Assembly (NCBI GenBank): GCA_964427915.1
Contig: CAYRWA010000030.1
Location: forward strand, 14,051-78,050
From: JAGLCW01 sp964427915
GTDB taxonomy: Bacteria; Caldisericota; Caldisericia; UBA6126
DNA: 64,000 nt
Direction of reading: 5' to 3'
Made by a program: the position numbers and the translations under genes. Below the pieces are notes generated by a model. The model saw only the letters and a list, made by a program, of their open reading frames with translations, made no database searches and was not told where the DNA came from. This document shows positions 34,794-43,536 of this stretch, piece by piece. Position 1 is the first letter of the stretch. Every line of letters begins with the position of its first letter.

Positions 34794-35281
34794 AAAACGA
34801 ATATTGGATAATCCAAACAGAAGATGGATTGGTAATATCTTCCAAAGCAATAGTAGCAAGGAGTATCTTTCAAAAAGTCAAAGGACTTTTGGGCAAAAAG
34901 GAAATGCACCCACAAGAAGCCATGATATTTTATCAGGCTTCTTCAATCCACACGTTTGGTATGAAATTCCCTATTGATGTCGTTTTTGTGAAAAAAACAG
35001 GAGAGATCCGTCGGGTATGTGGTTGCGTGAAGCCAAAGAAAATGCTCTTTTGCTCTTCCTATGCCACCATTGAGTTACCGGAGAATAGGGCAAAGGTTTG
35101 TCATTTGGAAAAAGGAAGATTCATTTCCTGGTTTCGAGACGAAGAATCTGGCCAAGTTTTGGTTGAATATGCATTAATTGTTGCGCTATTGGTCTTGGGC
35201 ATTATTGTCGCTTTTATTCCTTTAATGGAGCAGGTGCAAGACTTTTTGCACGAAATTACCGGGTACCTTATCGATCTTTAA
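34790..35281 (+). CDS. DUF192 domain fused to Flp-type pilin
   Basis: 163 aa in one uninterrupted frame. Residues ~10-110 are a DUF192 domain (FQKVKGLLGKKEMHP, FYQASSIHTFGMKFPIDVVFV, FCSSYATIELP). Residues ~112-163 are a complete Flp pilin: DEESG then QVLVEYALIVALLVLGIIV, with Gly at -1 and Glu at +5 for TadV cleavage. Processing would release a 121-residue DUF192-containing leader and a 42-residue mature pilin. This is the only Flp-like sequence in the locus, so it is probably the major pilin gene. It is coupled to the preceding gene by ATGA and its stop overlaps that of the convergent racemase gene. Confidence 0.85.
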   Translation: MKNEYWIIQTEDGLVISSKAIVARSIFQKVKGLLGKKEMHPQEAMIFYQASSIHTFGMKFPIDVVFVKKTGEIRRVCGCVKPKKMLFCSSYATIELPENRAKVCHLEKGRFISWFRDEESGQVLVEYALIVALLVLGIIVAFIPLMEQVQDFLHEITGYLIDL

Positions 35282-36345
35282 GAAATATATTTTTTCTGAA
35301 CATATTCAGAGCTCATCGAATACAAGAGTGCAGAATAATGCAATCCAAAAGAAACTCGATCTCCAACTTGCAAACATCGATCGGTTTCTTCAACGTCTAC
35401 AATAAGATGGTCTGAAGAAGCTCCTAATATTTCTAAACCTGGATCGAGTGGTTCAATTTCTGTGACATCAGTATCGAGGCGACCTATGTTCACAATGGCT
35501 CTTTTGCGCAAACCCTTGTCTTCAAATACAGGTGTTTCCCCAAAGGCATTTTTTGTTAAGGGCTGCAATGGGATAGATGGTTTGGTTTTCAGTTCAATAA
35601 TCTCACCGGTCAAGGTGAAACAATCTTGATAGCAACCCTGGACGGGTTTTTTGTCAATGGCATTTACGCCCATCACAATCGATTCTCCTATCCGCAGGTG
35701 ATTGATATAAGGGGGAAGACGATGGTTTTCCAAAAGTGGGATTATATTCGATCCACCACCCGATATGTACATTGGTTTGTGCCCAAAAACAGAAGTAAAT
35801 GTAGAGGCTGCTTTTTCCAAAATAGAAAGATTATCAGGCGTTGGAATCAATCCAGCAAAACATGTTGCGTTGGTGCCTATGCCAATCATTTCCAATCCAC
35901 GAAATGCAAGGCACTGGGAAAAAAAATCATGCAAATCGTCTGGCATAATCCCTTCTCGCAAATCTCCCATTTCGACCATACAAATGACTTTGTGGGATTG
36001 TTTTGTAGAAAGGCAGTACTCGTTCATTGCAGAAAGGATTTTTAGTTCACTGTTTAAACTGATGTCACAAACCTCCACAACTTGTGCTACGTTTTGTAGG
36101 GACGGTGTCCGAATTAGCATAAACTCAGCCTCTATCGAATTATTACGCATACGCATAATATCTTTTAATCTAGAGTCTCCTAAGGATTGAACATGCTCTG
36201 TATACATTTTGCATATTACTGGATCTCCCATAATCACCTTAGTAACAGGGGTTAGTTGTATGTGGTTCTTGTCACACAAATCAGAAATTGCTACTATGTT
36301 GTGACGCAACTTTTCAATATGAATACTCAAAATAGGTGTATACAT
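35278..36345 (-). CDS. orr: Ornithine racemase-like PLP enzyme (alanine racemase N-terminal fold)
   Basis: 355 aa. The PLP lysine is in LTPVTKVIMG near residue 36. Other family marks are RLKDIMRMRN, CMVEMGDLREGI, GIGTNATCFAGLIPT, and YISGGGSNIIPLL, which fit the ornithine racemase/YhfX branch rather than Alr. It would interconvert L- and D-ornithine or a similar amino acid. Start ATG 36345 has TAGGAG upstream. It follows the BrkB-like gene by eight bases. No ornithine aminomutase genes are present in the window, so the substrate is uncertain. Confidence 0.75.
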   Translation of the reverse strand: MYTPILSIHIEKLRHNIVAISDLCDKNHIQLTPVTKVIMGDPVICKMYTEHVQSLGDSRLKDIMRMRNNSIEAEFMLIRTPSLQNVAQVVEVCDISLNSELKILSAMNEYCLSTKQSHKVICMVEMGDLREGIMPDDLHDFFSQCLAFRGLEMIGIGTNATCFAGLIPTPDNLSILEKAASTFTSVFGHKPMYISGGGSNIIPLLENHRLPPYINHLRIGESIVMGVNAIDKKPVQGCYQDCFTLTGEIIELKTKPSIPLQPLTKNAFGETPVFEDKGLRKRAIVNIGRLDTDVTEIEPLDPGLEILGASSDHLIVDVEETDRCLQVGDRVSFGLHYSALLYSMSSEYVQKKYIS

Positions 36346-36353
36346 GAAGACTC

Positions 36354-37205
36354 CTAGTCTATAGATTGATGGTAGATTTTACAAAATTCACATCCAAAGA
36401 GCAATGTGATCATTGTGTAATACATCCAAAGAAGAATAACGATGATAGAAAACATAGAGCCGTAAATGCTACTTGTTTTTGCAAAGTACTGCAAGTACAT
36501 CTGGAAAGCAAACAAAGCAATAATTTCCATTGTTAATGAAACAAGGGCAGCAAAAAAGGCAGCTTTTGTGTGTACGGGTTTTTCAGGTATCCATTTGAAA
36601 AAAGCAAAGAAAGTGAACCCTGCGGTTGTTAGATTTAAGAAGTATAAGAGGATTGTAGATGTTATCTGAGGAAAAGAAATAAAGGTGGAAGTATCGATAA
36701 AACGGATAAAAAATAAGAGAACGTTGTAAACAATAAGTGAAAAAATCAAAAACACAATCAAAAGAATCATCACAGCCATTCCCCTTACCTTACTTTTGGA
36801 AAGAAGTTTTTTTGCTTTTCGGACGTTCCAGATACTGTCAAAAGTTCTTTTTATCCAAGAATAAAAAATAAAGAGCGACCATAACATGACAAAAAATGCC
36901 GCAATAGACGAAGAAAGAGATGCTTCGAAAGCTGTGTCAATAATAGATTGCAAATTGTTGATTTGGGAAGGAGTAAACTGGTCTAAAACCCGGAAAAAAA
37001 GCCTTGTGAATTCTACCGCACTCTGTCCCCTAGGTAACAAGCTGCTGGCAATGGACAGTACAAGGATCAGCATAGGAATCATATTTAAAAACAACGCCCA
37101 TGAAAGACCCGCTGCTTTAATAATACAATCATCTCTAAAAAAATGGTTGAAAGAAGATTGAAAAAGATAGAAAATTTTTTTGAGGAAAAATGGTATTTTT
37201 GACAT
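36354..37205 (-). CDS. YihY/BrkB family integral membrane protein
   Basis: 283 aa from ATG 37205, or 290 from TTG 37226. About six membrane helices in the family pattern: AAGLSWALFLNMIPMLILVL near the N terminus, LWSLFIFYSWIKRTFDSIWN in the middle, and YGSMFSIIVILLWMYYTMITLLFGCE at the end. Often annotated as 'ribonuclease BN', but the family is thought to be a transporter or permease. Neither start has a ribosome site, and the long hairpin at 37227-37278 sits immediately upstream. Confidence 0.85.
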   Translation of the reverse strand: MSKIPFFLKKIFYLFQSSFNHFFRDDCIIKAAGLSWALFLNMIPMLILVLSIASSLLPRGQSAVEFTRLFFRVLDQFTPSQINNLQSIIDTAFEASLSSSIAAFFVMLWSLFIFYSWIKRTFDSIWNVRKAKKLLSKSKVRGMAVMILLIVFLIFSLIVYNVLLFFIRFIDTSTFISFPQITSTILLYFLNLTTAGFTFFAFFKWIPEKPVHTKAAFFAALVSLTMEIIALFAFQMYLQYFAKTSSIYGSMFSIIVILLWMYYTMITLLFGCEFCKIYHQSID

Positions 37206-37226
37206 ACTGTGGGTTTGTGGGTTCAA

Positions 37227-37278
37227 TTCATACTACGTTATGCCTATCTGAAAGAAGATAGGCATAACGTAGTATGAA
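37227..37278. repeat. Perfect 23-bp inverted repeat (hairpin) between M42 and BrkB-like genes
   Basis: Bases 37227-37249 are the exact reverse complement of 37256-37278, with the six-base loop GAAAGA. There is no T run on either side, so it is not a normal terminator. On the minus-strand transcript it falls six bases after the M42 stop and directly before the TTG start option of the BrkB-like gene. Confidence 0.95.
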
Positions 37279-37284
37279 CTATAC

Positions 37285-38301
37285 TTAAAGAGTAATTTCT
37301 TTTTCAGCAATTGCTTTTACAAGCTGGTAGGTGTTTTGGACATCCATTACATCTACAATTTCACTAGGAGAATGTAGATATCGAGTGGGGATGGAAATGC
37401 AGGTTGTATAAACCCCCGATTTGGTTGTTTGGATAACGCCTCCGTTTGTTCCACCAAAAGGAAGAACTTCAAATTGGGTTGGGATTCGATTTTGGTCAGC
37501 AATTGTTTGAATCCATTGGTTGAGACTGTGGTTTGCAATCATACTTCTGTCTTGGATTTTGATAGCAGGACCAGCTCCAAGTTTCATAGGGACTCGCTTA
37601 AGTCCTTTTGGGGTGTCTTCGAAACCCGTGGCGGTGACGTCCAGGGCAATACCAAAGTCGGGTTCAATCCCATAAGATGCGGCTTTGCTGCCAACCAAAC
37701 CGACTTCTTCTTGTGTAGCAAACACAAAGTAAAGGTCGTGATGATGGGTCTGTAGCGTTTGAATAAGTTTGACTAAAATAGCACAAGCTACGCGGTCATC
37801 CATTGCTTTGGACATATATCGATGCCCCATATCAATGAAAGGAGAATCATAGGTTGCTGTTTCACCAATTCGGATTTTTGATAGAGCTTCGTTTTTGCTT
37901 CGAGCGCCAATATCAACATAGAGAGTATCAAAGGAAACATCTTTACGATCTGCATTCGTTTTTGATAAAATTTCAGATTCAAAACCCAAGGTTCCTTTTG
38001 TTCCAAACTCAAAACATATTCTTTGGAAAGGAAGATTGATGGGATTATGCCCTCCAATTGGCTCAACGTGAACAAAACCTTGGTCATCAATATAGGTAGC
38101 AACAAATCCTATTTCATCTATATGTGCATCAAAAAGAAGTTTTTTCCCATTTCCTTTTTTATGGGCAATCAGGTTCCCTAGAGAATCTGTTTTTATCTCA
38201 TCAACATAGGGTTGTATAATGGACTGAATTGCCTTTTGAATAGGCTCTTCTCTGCCACTAGGGGCTGAGATTTCAACAAATTGTTTTAGAATGTCTTTCA
38301 T
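37285..38301 (-). CDS. M42 family metallo-aminopeptidase, copy 1
   Basis: 338 aa. Dinuclear-metal ligands are all visible: DAHIDEIGF (His), KAMDDRVA (bridging Asp), ATQEEVGLVG (base Glu and ligand Glu), ALDVTATG (Asp) and RYLHSPSE (His). M42 enzymes form tetrahedral dodecamers that trim amino acids from peptides; some were named endoglucanases by mistake. GAGGAGG precedes the start. It is the last of three tandem paralogues on this strand. Confidence 0.93.
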   Translation of the reverse strand: MKDILKQFVEISAPSGREEPIQKAIQSIIQPYVDEIKTDSLGNLIAHKKGNGKKLLFDAHIDEIGFVATYIDDQGFVHVEPIGGHNPINLPFQRICFEFGTKGTLGFESEILSKTNADRKDVSFDTLYVDIGARSKNEALSKIRIGETATYDSPFIDMGHRYMSKAMDDRVACAILVKLIQTLQTHHHDLYFVFATQEEVGLVGSKAASYGIEPDFGIALDVTATGFEDTPKGLKRVPMKLGAGPAIKIQDRSMIANHSLNQWIQTIADQNRIPTQFEVLPFGGTNGGVIQTTKSGVYTTCISIPTRYLHSPSEIVDVMDVQNTYQLVKAIAEKEITL

Positions 38302-38314
38302 TGGAATACCTCCT

Positions 38315-39340
38315 CTACAAAGTAAGAAATGATTGATTTTCCTGGTATAGTGCCAGGGCTAATTGCAATGTATTCTGATAATCATCTGGGTGCATTATAC
38401 TTACGGGTGAATGAATATAACGAACGGGCACAGATAAAGATCCAACATAGGACCCTTTTTCTCCTTTTCCGATGGTAGTGGCATCGTTGCCACCCGCCAC
38501 TTTCTCTTTGATTTGGTACGGGATATGGTGTTTTTCGGCAACCGACTTAAAGAAATCAAAGATTTTTTTTGAGAAAACGAAACCATTGTGGGCAATACTA
38601 ATGGCAGGACCTTTGCCTAGTTGAGTAGTATAGCGGTTTCTTTCAACAAGGGGGTTGTCGCAGGCAGTGGTTCCCTCTAGAACAACTGCAAAATCGGGCT
38701 TAATCTGGTATGTAGCTGTTGCACTACCCCGGAGACCTACCTCTTCTTGTGTAGCAAAGACAAACCATGTGTCATATGCAGGTGTAATATCCCGTTTTAA
38801 CATATCGATCATGATGGAGCAACCCACTCTGTCATCAAAAGCTTTTGCTTTCAACAACTGTCCATATTCTTCATACTGCGTAGTAAAAACAATAGGATCT
38901 CCACATTCAATGCTACCCTGCAGATCTTTATCTGAAGAAGCTCCTACATCAATGTACAAAGAATCCATTTTAATAGGATCCATAATGCCATTCTTTTGAA
39001 GATGGATAGGCATGATCCCAACAACCCCCTGTAGAGTTTTCTTGCCCACAATCTTTACTTGCGTTGCGGGTAAAATGGAAGGCAGAATACCTCCGACAGA
39101 TGCAAATTTTATGATCCCGTTGGATTCAATTTTCTCTACCATCAAACCAACTTCATCCATGTGTGCTAAATACATGATATGTTTCGAGCAATTGTGACCT
39201 TGTTTTTTTACCATTAAATTGCCCAAGCAATCCACTTTGATTTCATCTGCAAAATCAGAGATTTCATTGCGGATGAAAGAACGGACTTCATTTTCATATC
39301 CACTAATACCAGGTAAGTTGCACAATTCTTTTAAGACCAT
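38315..39340 (-). CDS. M42 family metallo-aminopeptidase, copy 2
   Basis: 341 aa. Metal and catalytic residues are present: YLAHMDEVGL, KAFDDRVGC, ATQEEVGLRGS, and RYIHSPVS. The acidic ligand near residue 240 is Glu (VVLEGTTACD), a variant known within the family. It overlaps copy 3 by ten bases at its start. The differing substrate-pocket region compared with copies 1 and 3 suggests a distinct side-chain preference (inference). Confidence 0.93.
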   Translation of the reverse strand: MVLKELCNLPGISGYENEVRSFIRNEISDFADEIKVDCLGNLMVKKQGHNCSKHIMYLAHMDEVGLMVEKIESNGIIKFASVGGILPSILPATQVKIVGKKTLQGVVGIMPIHLQKNGIMDPIKMDSLYIDVGASSDKDLQGSIECGDPIVFTTQYEEYGQLLKAKAFDDRVGCSIMIDMLKRDITPAYDTWFVFATQEEVGLRGSATATYQIKPDFAVVLEGTTACDNPLVERNRYTTQLGKGPAISIAHNGFVFSKKIFDFFKSVAEKHHIPYQIKEKVAGGNDATTIGKGEKGSYVGSLSVPVRYIHSPVSIMHPDDYQNTLQLALALYQENQSFLTL

Positions 39341-40383
39341 TGAAGTTCCTCCAAATATTTATCATTCAAAGTTTTAATATAGGTTGTTAGAAGTTCCACA
39401 ATGTATTTACAATCTTTGAGATTTACTACTTCAACGGGAGTATGCATATAGCGTAAAGGTAAACTTAGGAGTGCGGTAGGTATTCCACAACGAGCGATTT
39501 GTATAGAACCAGCATCTGTCCCTCCTGGCCTCGGGGAAGGTTCAAGTGTGAAAGGTATGTTTTTCTCTTCTGCCAATCGGCGAAGACTGGCTACAATTGT
39601 AGGAGTAAAGTTAGGACCAACACCAATACCAGGACCTTTACCCAGAGGAAGACCTTCATAACTATTTTGCGAGCCAAAACCGACATCCATGGCGATGGCT
39701 ATATTGGGTTCGATTTCCCATGCAGAGGTTCCTGCTCCTTTTGTACCAACTTCTTCCTGGGAAGAAAATACAAAATAAACATCCCAATCATGCACAATGG
39801 ACATTAATTCACTAGCAATCGCCATGCTGATAACAGCACATGAACGGTTGTCGAGTGTTTTACCAGCATAATTCTCAGAAAGGAGTTTGATAAAGGGAGA
39901 CTTAAAAACAATCCCCGAGCCTACATGAATTCGTTTTCGAAGGGCATCCTCTGCAAGGCCTGTATCTAAAATGAGTGTATCATAGCTTGGAACCTTTGTG
40001 CGCTCTTCAGGTTTAACTAAATGGGGCGGTACAGTAGAAAAAACACAGGGAATAAGCTCGCCGTGAATATCACGAACGAAACATTCTTGGGCCTGGAGAA
40101 TTTTCGGATCCACTCCTCCTCTTGGCTCGACACGTAAAAAGCCTTTGTCAAGGATGGACCCAACCACAAAACCAATTTCATCAATGTGGGTGGAGATCAT
40201 AAGTTTTGCCCTTTGCAGTCCTTTCCCTTTTTTAATCGCAACAAAACTACCCAAAGTATTGGTATAGGACTCATCTATGAAAGGGGCAATCTCTTTTTGA
40301 ATCCACTGAATCACAAGGGACTCTTCTCCGCTTAAACCATACAAATCTGTTATTTGCTGAAGATTCTTTTCCCAATCGAACAT
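39331..40383 (-). CDS. M42 family metallo-aminopeptidase, copy 3
   Basis: 350 aa. Residues: STHIDEIGF, KTLDNRSCA (Asn after the bridging Asp, as in YsdC-type members), SSQEEVGTKGA, AMDVGFGSQ, and RYMHTPVEVV. It contains a somewhat larger middle insert (VPPHLVKPEERTKVPSYDTL) than copies 1 and 2. It starts one base after the stop of the propeller/stalk gene, so all three peptidases probably share its transcript. Confidence 0.93.
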   Translation of the reverse strand: MFDWEKNLQQITDLYGLSGEESLVIQWIQKEIAPFIDESYTNTLGSFVAIKKGKGLQRAKLMISTHIDEIGFVVGSILDKGFLRVEPRGGVDPKILQAQECFVRDIHGELIPCVFSTVPPHLVKPEERTKVPSYDTLILDTGLAEDALRKRIHVGSGIVFKSPFIKLLSENYAGKTLDNRSCAVISMAIASELMSIVHDWDVYFVFSSQEEVGTKGAGTSAWEIEPNIAIAMDVGFGSQNSYEGLPLGKGPGIGVGPNFTPTIVASLRRLAEEKNIPFTLEPSPRPGGTDAGSIQIARCGIPTALLSLPLRYMHTPVEVVNLKDCKYIVELLTTYIKTLNDKYLEELQWS

Positions 40384-42483
40384 CTACATCCTCCTTATCG
40401 TAACAGTTTGATTTGCTGCATTCCATTCGACAGCAGCTTGCAGGGCCTCTGAGATGGCCCGAATAGGTACAAATGTTCTACTTGTCCGTATTACAGGGGG
40501 CACATCCAGAGTTATAACGTTGTCATTTACTCGCATTTTATTGGAACCAATGGTTAGTACAATCGTGGTGTCTCGATCTTGGATCGAAATTTCTTGTAGT
40601 TTAGAATTCCACTGTACTTCTGCTTGAAATGCTTCTGATACAAAGCGTAAAGGAACCATTGTCCGTCCATTTGAAATATAGGGGGCTACATCCATTTCAT
40701 GTTCTTCGCCATTAACAAAAGATGTGCGTTGATGAATCTGCAACTCGATGACGGTCTGAAGAAAACGAGACAATGGAATGAATTGAATACGGTGATTCCC
40801 TGCATCTGCAATAACGATTTGTTGTCGATAAAGAATCATTTTTTCAGGGAATAAAAAAAGTCCTGTTTCAAACCACAAATTAACTTGAGCATTGCTATCT
40901 TGGATAAATGTATTCGGACCACCAATGCTACCATAGTTTGAAAACAGGATTCCGTTACGGTTGTTATAAATTTCCACACAACATTTATCACGATTGACTA
41001 CCAAAACACGATTATCAAGGGGTATGAAGTGGATCTTCGCCGTGGAAGAAGGGGTATAATTCTGCAAAGAAAAACTGCGGATGCTCGAACCAGAGGCGGT
41101 ATCCAGTATAAAAATGATGCCTTTGTGGTTCAGTAGAGTTAGCTGTCCTTCTGATGCATAGAAGCTTTGGATGGTTTTCATGGAATCTTGAAATGAAAAT
41201 GTTTTTTCAACAGTACCTTCTACAGATATTTGATGAATACATTGGTTGTATTGATCTAGGGTATAAAGAAAAGGATGGATGTATTGTATGTGGGTGAAGT
41301 GACTACTGTTTGTTCCTTTGTAAAAAAGTTGACTTGTGGATTGCGAGACAGAATAAATTTGATTGGATTTGTTAAGATCAATAACGTAAAGAGTGTCATT
41401 GTGCCCAGTACAAAGATCGGAAGGAAAAATGTAAGACGATGATTCCTCGTTCAAGCGACCCATCTCTGCTATGAATTCATTGGTTTTGCTTTGGATGCAC
41501 TTAATACTTCGGGTAACATCATCGTTGGTGTACAGAAGGCCTTCACCATTCACGCAGATGGTTGAAGGCCAATGCAACTCTAAAGGGCTTGCTGGTTTCA
41601 TTTCCATAATAGACACTTCTAAAGTAGAGGTATGCATTTTCATAATGGAATGAGGACGGGTTGTTGTGGCGTATAGGGTGTCTTCTTGCGCATAATACAA
41701 GCTATTGACAAGAAGGTTTTCTTGACTAAGTATTGTGGACAAGTGTTTGCCTTTGGCTGAATAAGTAAATACATTTCCTTTTGCATCAGCCACAAAAATC
41801 GTGTTATTATAATGCTCGATTGCGACAGGGATTGATATCAACTCTTCTCCAATTACACGCACAGAAGATAGATCCCAATCCACCATCATAAACCCTCTTC
41901 TTTGGCAATCCACCAAGAGAATGTTCTGAGGAGAAATATCGATATCTTTCAAATCAAGAAATGAAAGATTATCTACAGTGTCGTTTTCAAATAATAAAGA
42001 TCCATTCGCTTCGAATGTGCACAAGGTACTTTTTGTGATTGCATATACGCGATCATTTACTACGGGGCTCGTTCGAATAAAATCAGATCGAGTTGTTGGT
42101 TTTTCAAAGGAGCGTTGATAAATACCAGTTTTTGAAAAAACCTGAATCCTTCCTTCATTTTTTTTGTAATCATGGATAGAAGTAACAAAAATTTCATCCT
42201 CTGTGGTTTGAATACCTTGGAGGGAGATGAATTGTCCATTGTTTGACCCGTACCCGCCAAAATGAAAGTAGGGACGAAAATCGGTGTCATATGCTTGAAC
42301 TTGGGCGTTATTGGTGTCACAAACATAAATATATTCATCGTTTCCTGCAATGCTAGTGCCAACTTCAAAAAACCCGGGATTCCAAATTTTCCCAGCGATT
42401 TGAATATCCTCTTGAGCCAAAACAGGAAAAAAACAACACAAAAAAACTACAACGAGAGAAATCGATACGAATCGCTTCTTCAT
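40384..42483 (-). CDS. Secreted NHL-like beta-propeller protein with two stalk domains
   Basis: 699 aa. Signal peptide about 1-23 (LCCFFPVLAQ). Residues ~30-585 have repeated propeller blades (EYIYVCDTNNAQVQAYD, FHFGGYGSNNGQF, NHRIQFIPLSRF) like NHL/6-bladed propellers. The C terminus (about 590-699) has two copper-amine-oxidase-N-like stalk domains (GRTMVPLRFVSEAFQAEVQW; SRTFVPIRAISEALQAAVEW). Predicted surface protein of unknown partner. Its start overlaps the amrS stop by four bases. Confidence 0.83.
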   Translation of the reverse strand: MKKRFVSISLVVVFLCCFFPVLAQEDIQIAGKIWNPGFFEVGTSIAGNDEYIYVCDTNNAQVQAYDTDFRPYFHFGGYGSNNGQFISLQGIQTTEDEIFVTSIHDYKKNEGRIQVFSKTGIYQRSFEKPTTRSDFIRTSPVVNDRVYAITKSTLCTFEANGSLLFENDTVDNLSFLDLKDIDISPQNILLVDCQRRGFMMVDWDLSSVRVIGEELISIPVAIEHYNNTIFVADAKGNVFTYSAKGKHLSTILSQENLLVNSLYYAQEDTLYATTTRPHSIMKMHTSTLEVSIMEMKPASPLELHWPSTICVNGEGLLYTNDDVTRSIKCIQSKTNEFIAEMGRLNEESSSYIFPSDLCTGHNDTLYVIDLNKSNQIYSVSQSTSQLFYKGTNSSHFTHIQYIHPFLYTLDQYNQCIHQISVEGTVEKTFSFQDSMKTIQSFYASEGQLTLLNHKGIIFILDTASGSSIRSFSLQNYTPSSTAKIHFIPLDNRVLVVNRDKCCVEIYNNRNGILFSNYGSIGGPNTFIQDSNAQVNLWFETGLFLFPEKMILYRQQIVIADAGNHRIQFIPLSRFLQTVIELQIHQRTSFVNGEEHEMDVAPYISNGRTMVPLRFVSEAFQAEVQWNSKLQEISIQDRDTTIVLTIGSNKMRVNDNVITLDVPPVIRTSRTFVPIRAISEALQAAVEWNAANQTVTIRRM

Positions 42484-43481
42484 GATTCTAATCCTTTAAA
42501 TTCGGTTATATTTCTACCACAGATCGAACATGTATTGTGCGTTATATTATGAATACGTACCCTACTCTGCATTCGCTCGATCCATAATGAATGGCAGGTA
42601 GGACAATATGTATTGTATAAGTCGGGATCATATTGAGGAGAGATGTTTCCACCATATACAAAGGATAACGTTTTTTTTGCTTGTTGGCAAATTGATCGGA
42701 TTGATTCAGGAGATGTTCCGGGAATCCTAGATTTCCATTGCGGATAGTAAGCACTGAAATGGACAGGGATAGAAGGGTTGATGGAAGAGATAATGCTGCA
42801 GATATCGTCAACAGAAGAAGTGGAATCGTTTATGCCAGGTACCACCAAATGGGTTACTTCTGTTGAGCAGTGTTGCGCTATTATTTTTATAGCATTTACT
42901 ACTGGTTCTAACCGGCCACCGGCATACTTCTTGTAAGAATCTGTAGTAGAAAATTTTACGTCAACATTGGCCGCATCCACAAAAGGAACCAGTTCCAACA
43001 GAGGTTTCTCGTTGATATAGCCATTGGTCACCAAGACGGTTTCCAAATTGTTTTTTTTACAAAAGGAGAACAAATCTATGGCGGTTTCTATGTTAACAAG
43101 GGGTTCATTGTATGTTAGAGCGATGCCAACGGCATGGTGTTTGCACGCTTGTGCAACAATGAATTCGAGTGACAAGGTTTCTCCAAGAGAGTGATTTTGC
43201 GAGATGGAATGGTTTTGACAATAAAAACAAGTCAAATTGCACCCATAACCACCTAATGACAAAATGCTTTTGCCGGGGAAAAAATGGTACAGAGGTTTCT
43301 TTTCTAGGGGATCAATACAAATGGAAGAAAACTTGTAGTAACGTTGATTCCATAGTTTCTGATCGATGTTTGTATAGGTTCCACATAGGCCAGATTGATG
43401 AGGGGCAATTATACATTCATTCGGACAGCACTCACAAATACAAACATTTTCTTTTTGTCGATACCATTTTGCTTTTTGCAT
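42480..43481 (-). CDS. amrS: AmmeMemoRadiSam system radical SAM enzyme AmrS
   Basis: 333 aa. Radical SAM cluster motif CNLTCFYCQN, preceded by an N-terminal Cys-rich segment (CICECCPNECII...GLCG) and GKSILSLGGYGC. PflA-related family usually linked to the Memo and AMMECR1 proteins; neither of those is in this window. The C-terminal tail has extra Cys pairs (CPTC, CSIC) that look like a rubredoxin-type zinc site. The exact reaction is not settled. It heads the minus-strand run towards the M42 genes. Confidence 0.88.
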   Translation of the reverse strand: MQKAKWYRQKENVCICECCPNECIIAPHQSGLCGTYTNIDQKLWNQRYYKFSSICIDPLEKKPLYHFFPGKSILSLGGYGCNLTCFYCQNHSISQNHSLGETLSLEFIVAQACKHHAVGIALTYNEPLVNIETAIDLFSFCKKNNLETVLVTNGYINEKPLLELVPFVDAANVDVKFSTTDSYKKYAGGRLEPVVNAIKIIAQHCSTEVTHLVVPGINDSTSSVDDICSIISSINPSIPVHFSAYYPQWKSRIPGTSPESIRSICQQAKKTLSFVYGGNISPQYDPDLYNTYCPTCHSLWIERMQSRVRIHNITHNTCSICGRNITEFKGLES

Positions 43482-43500
43482 TTATATCACCTACTTTAAT

Positions 43501-43530
43501 TTTACCTTTTTTACTTGATTTTTGTATAAT
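43501..43530 (+). promoter_or_regulatory. Predicted promoter giving a leaderless transcript
   Basis: TTTACC (43501-43506) and a perfect TATAAT (43525-43530) are 18 bases apart. The start codon at 43537 lies where transcription would begin. Confidence 0.45.
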
Positions 43531-43536
43531 AGAGGG

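Noticed and set aside
34790..35281. DUF192-Flp fusion as two separate genes joined by error
   Set aside because: The frame is continuous, there is no ATG/GTG/TTG with a ribosome site between the parts, and no base run that suggests an indel.
35276..35284. Overlap of convergent stop codons as an assembly fault
   Set aside because: A shared TTAA gives a stop on each strand; both proteins end at normal family positions.
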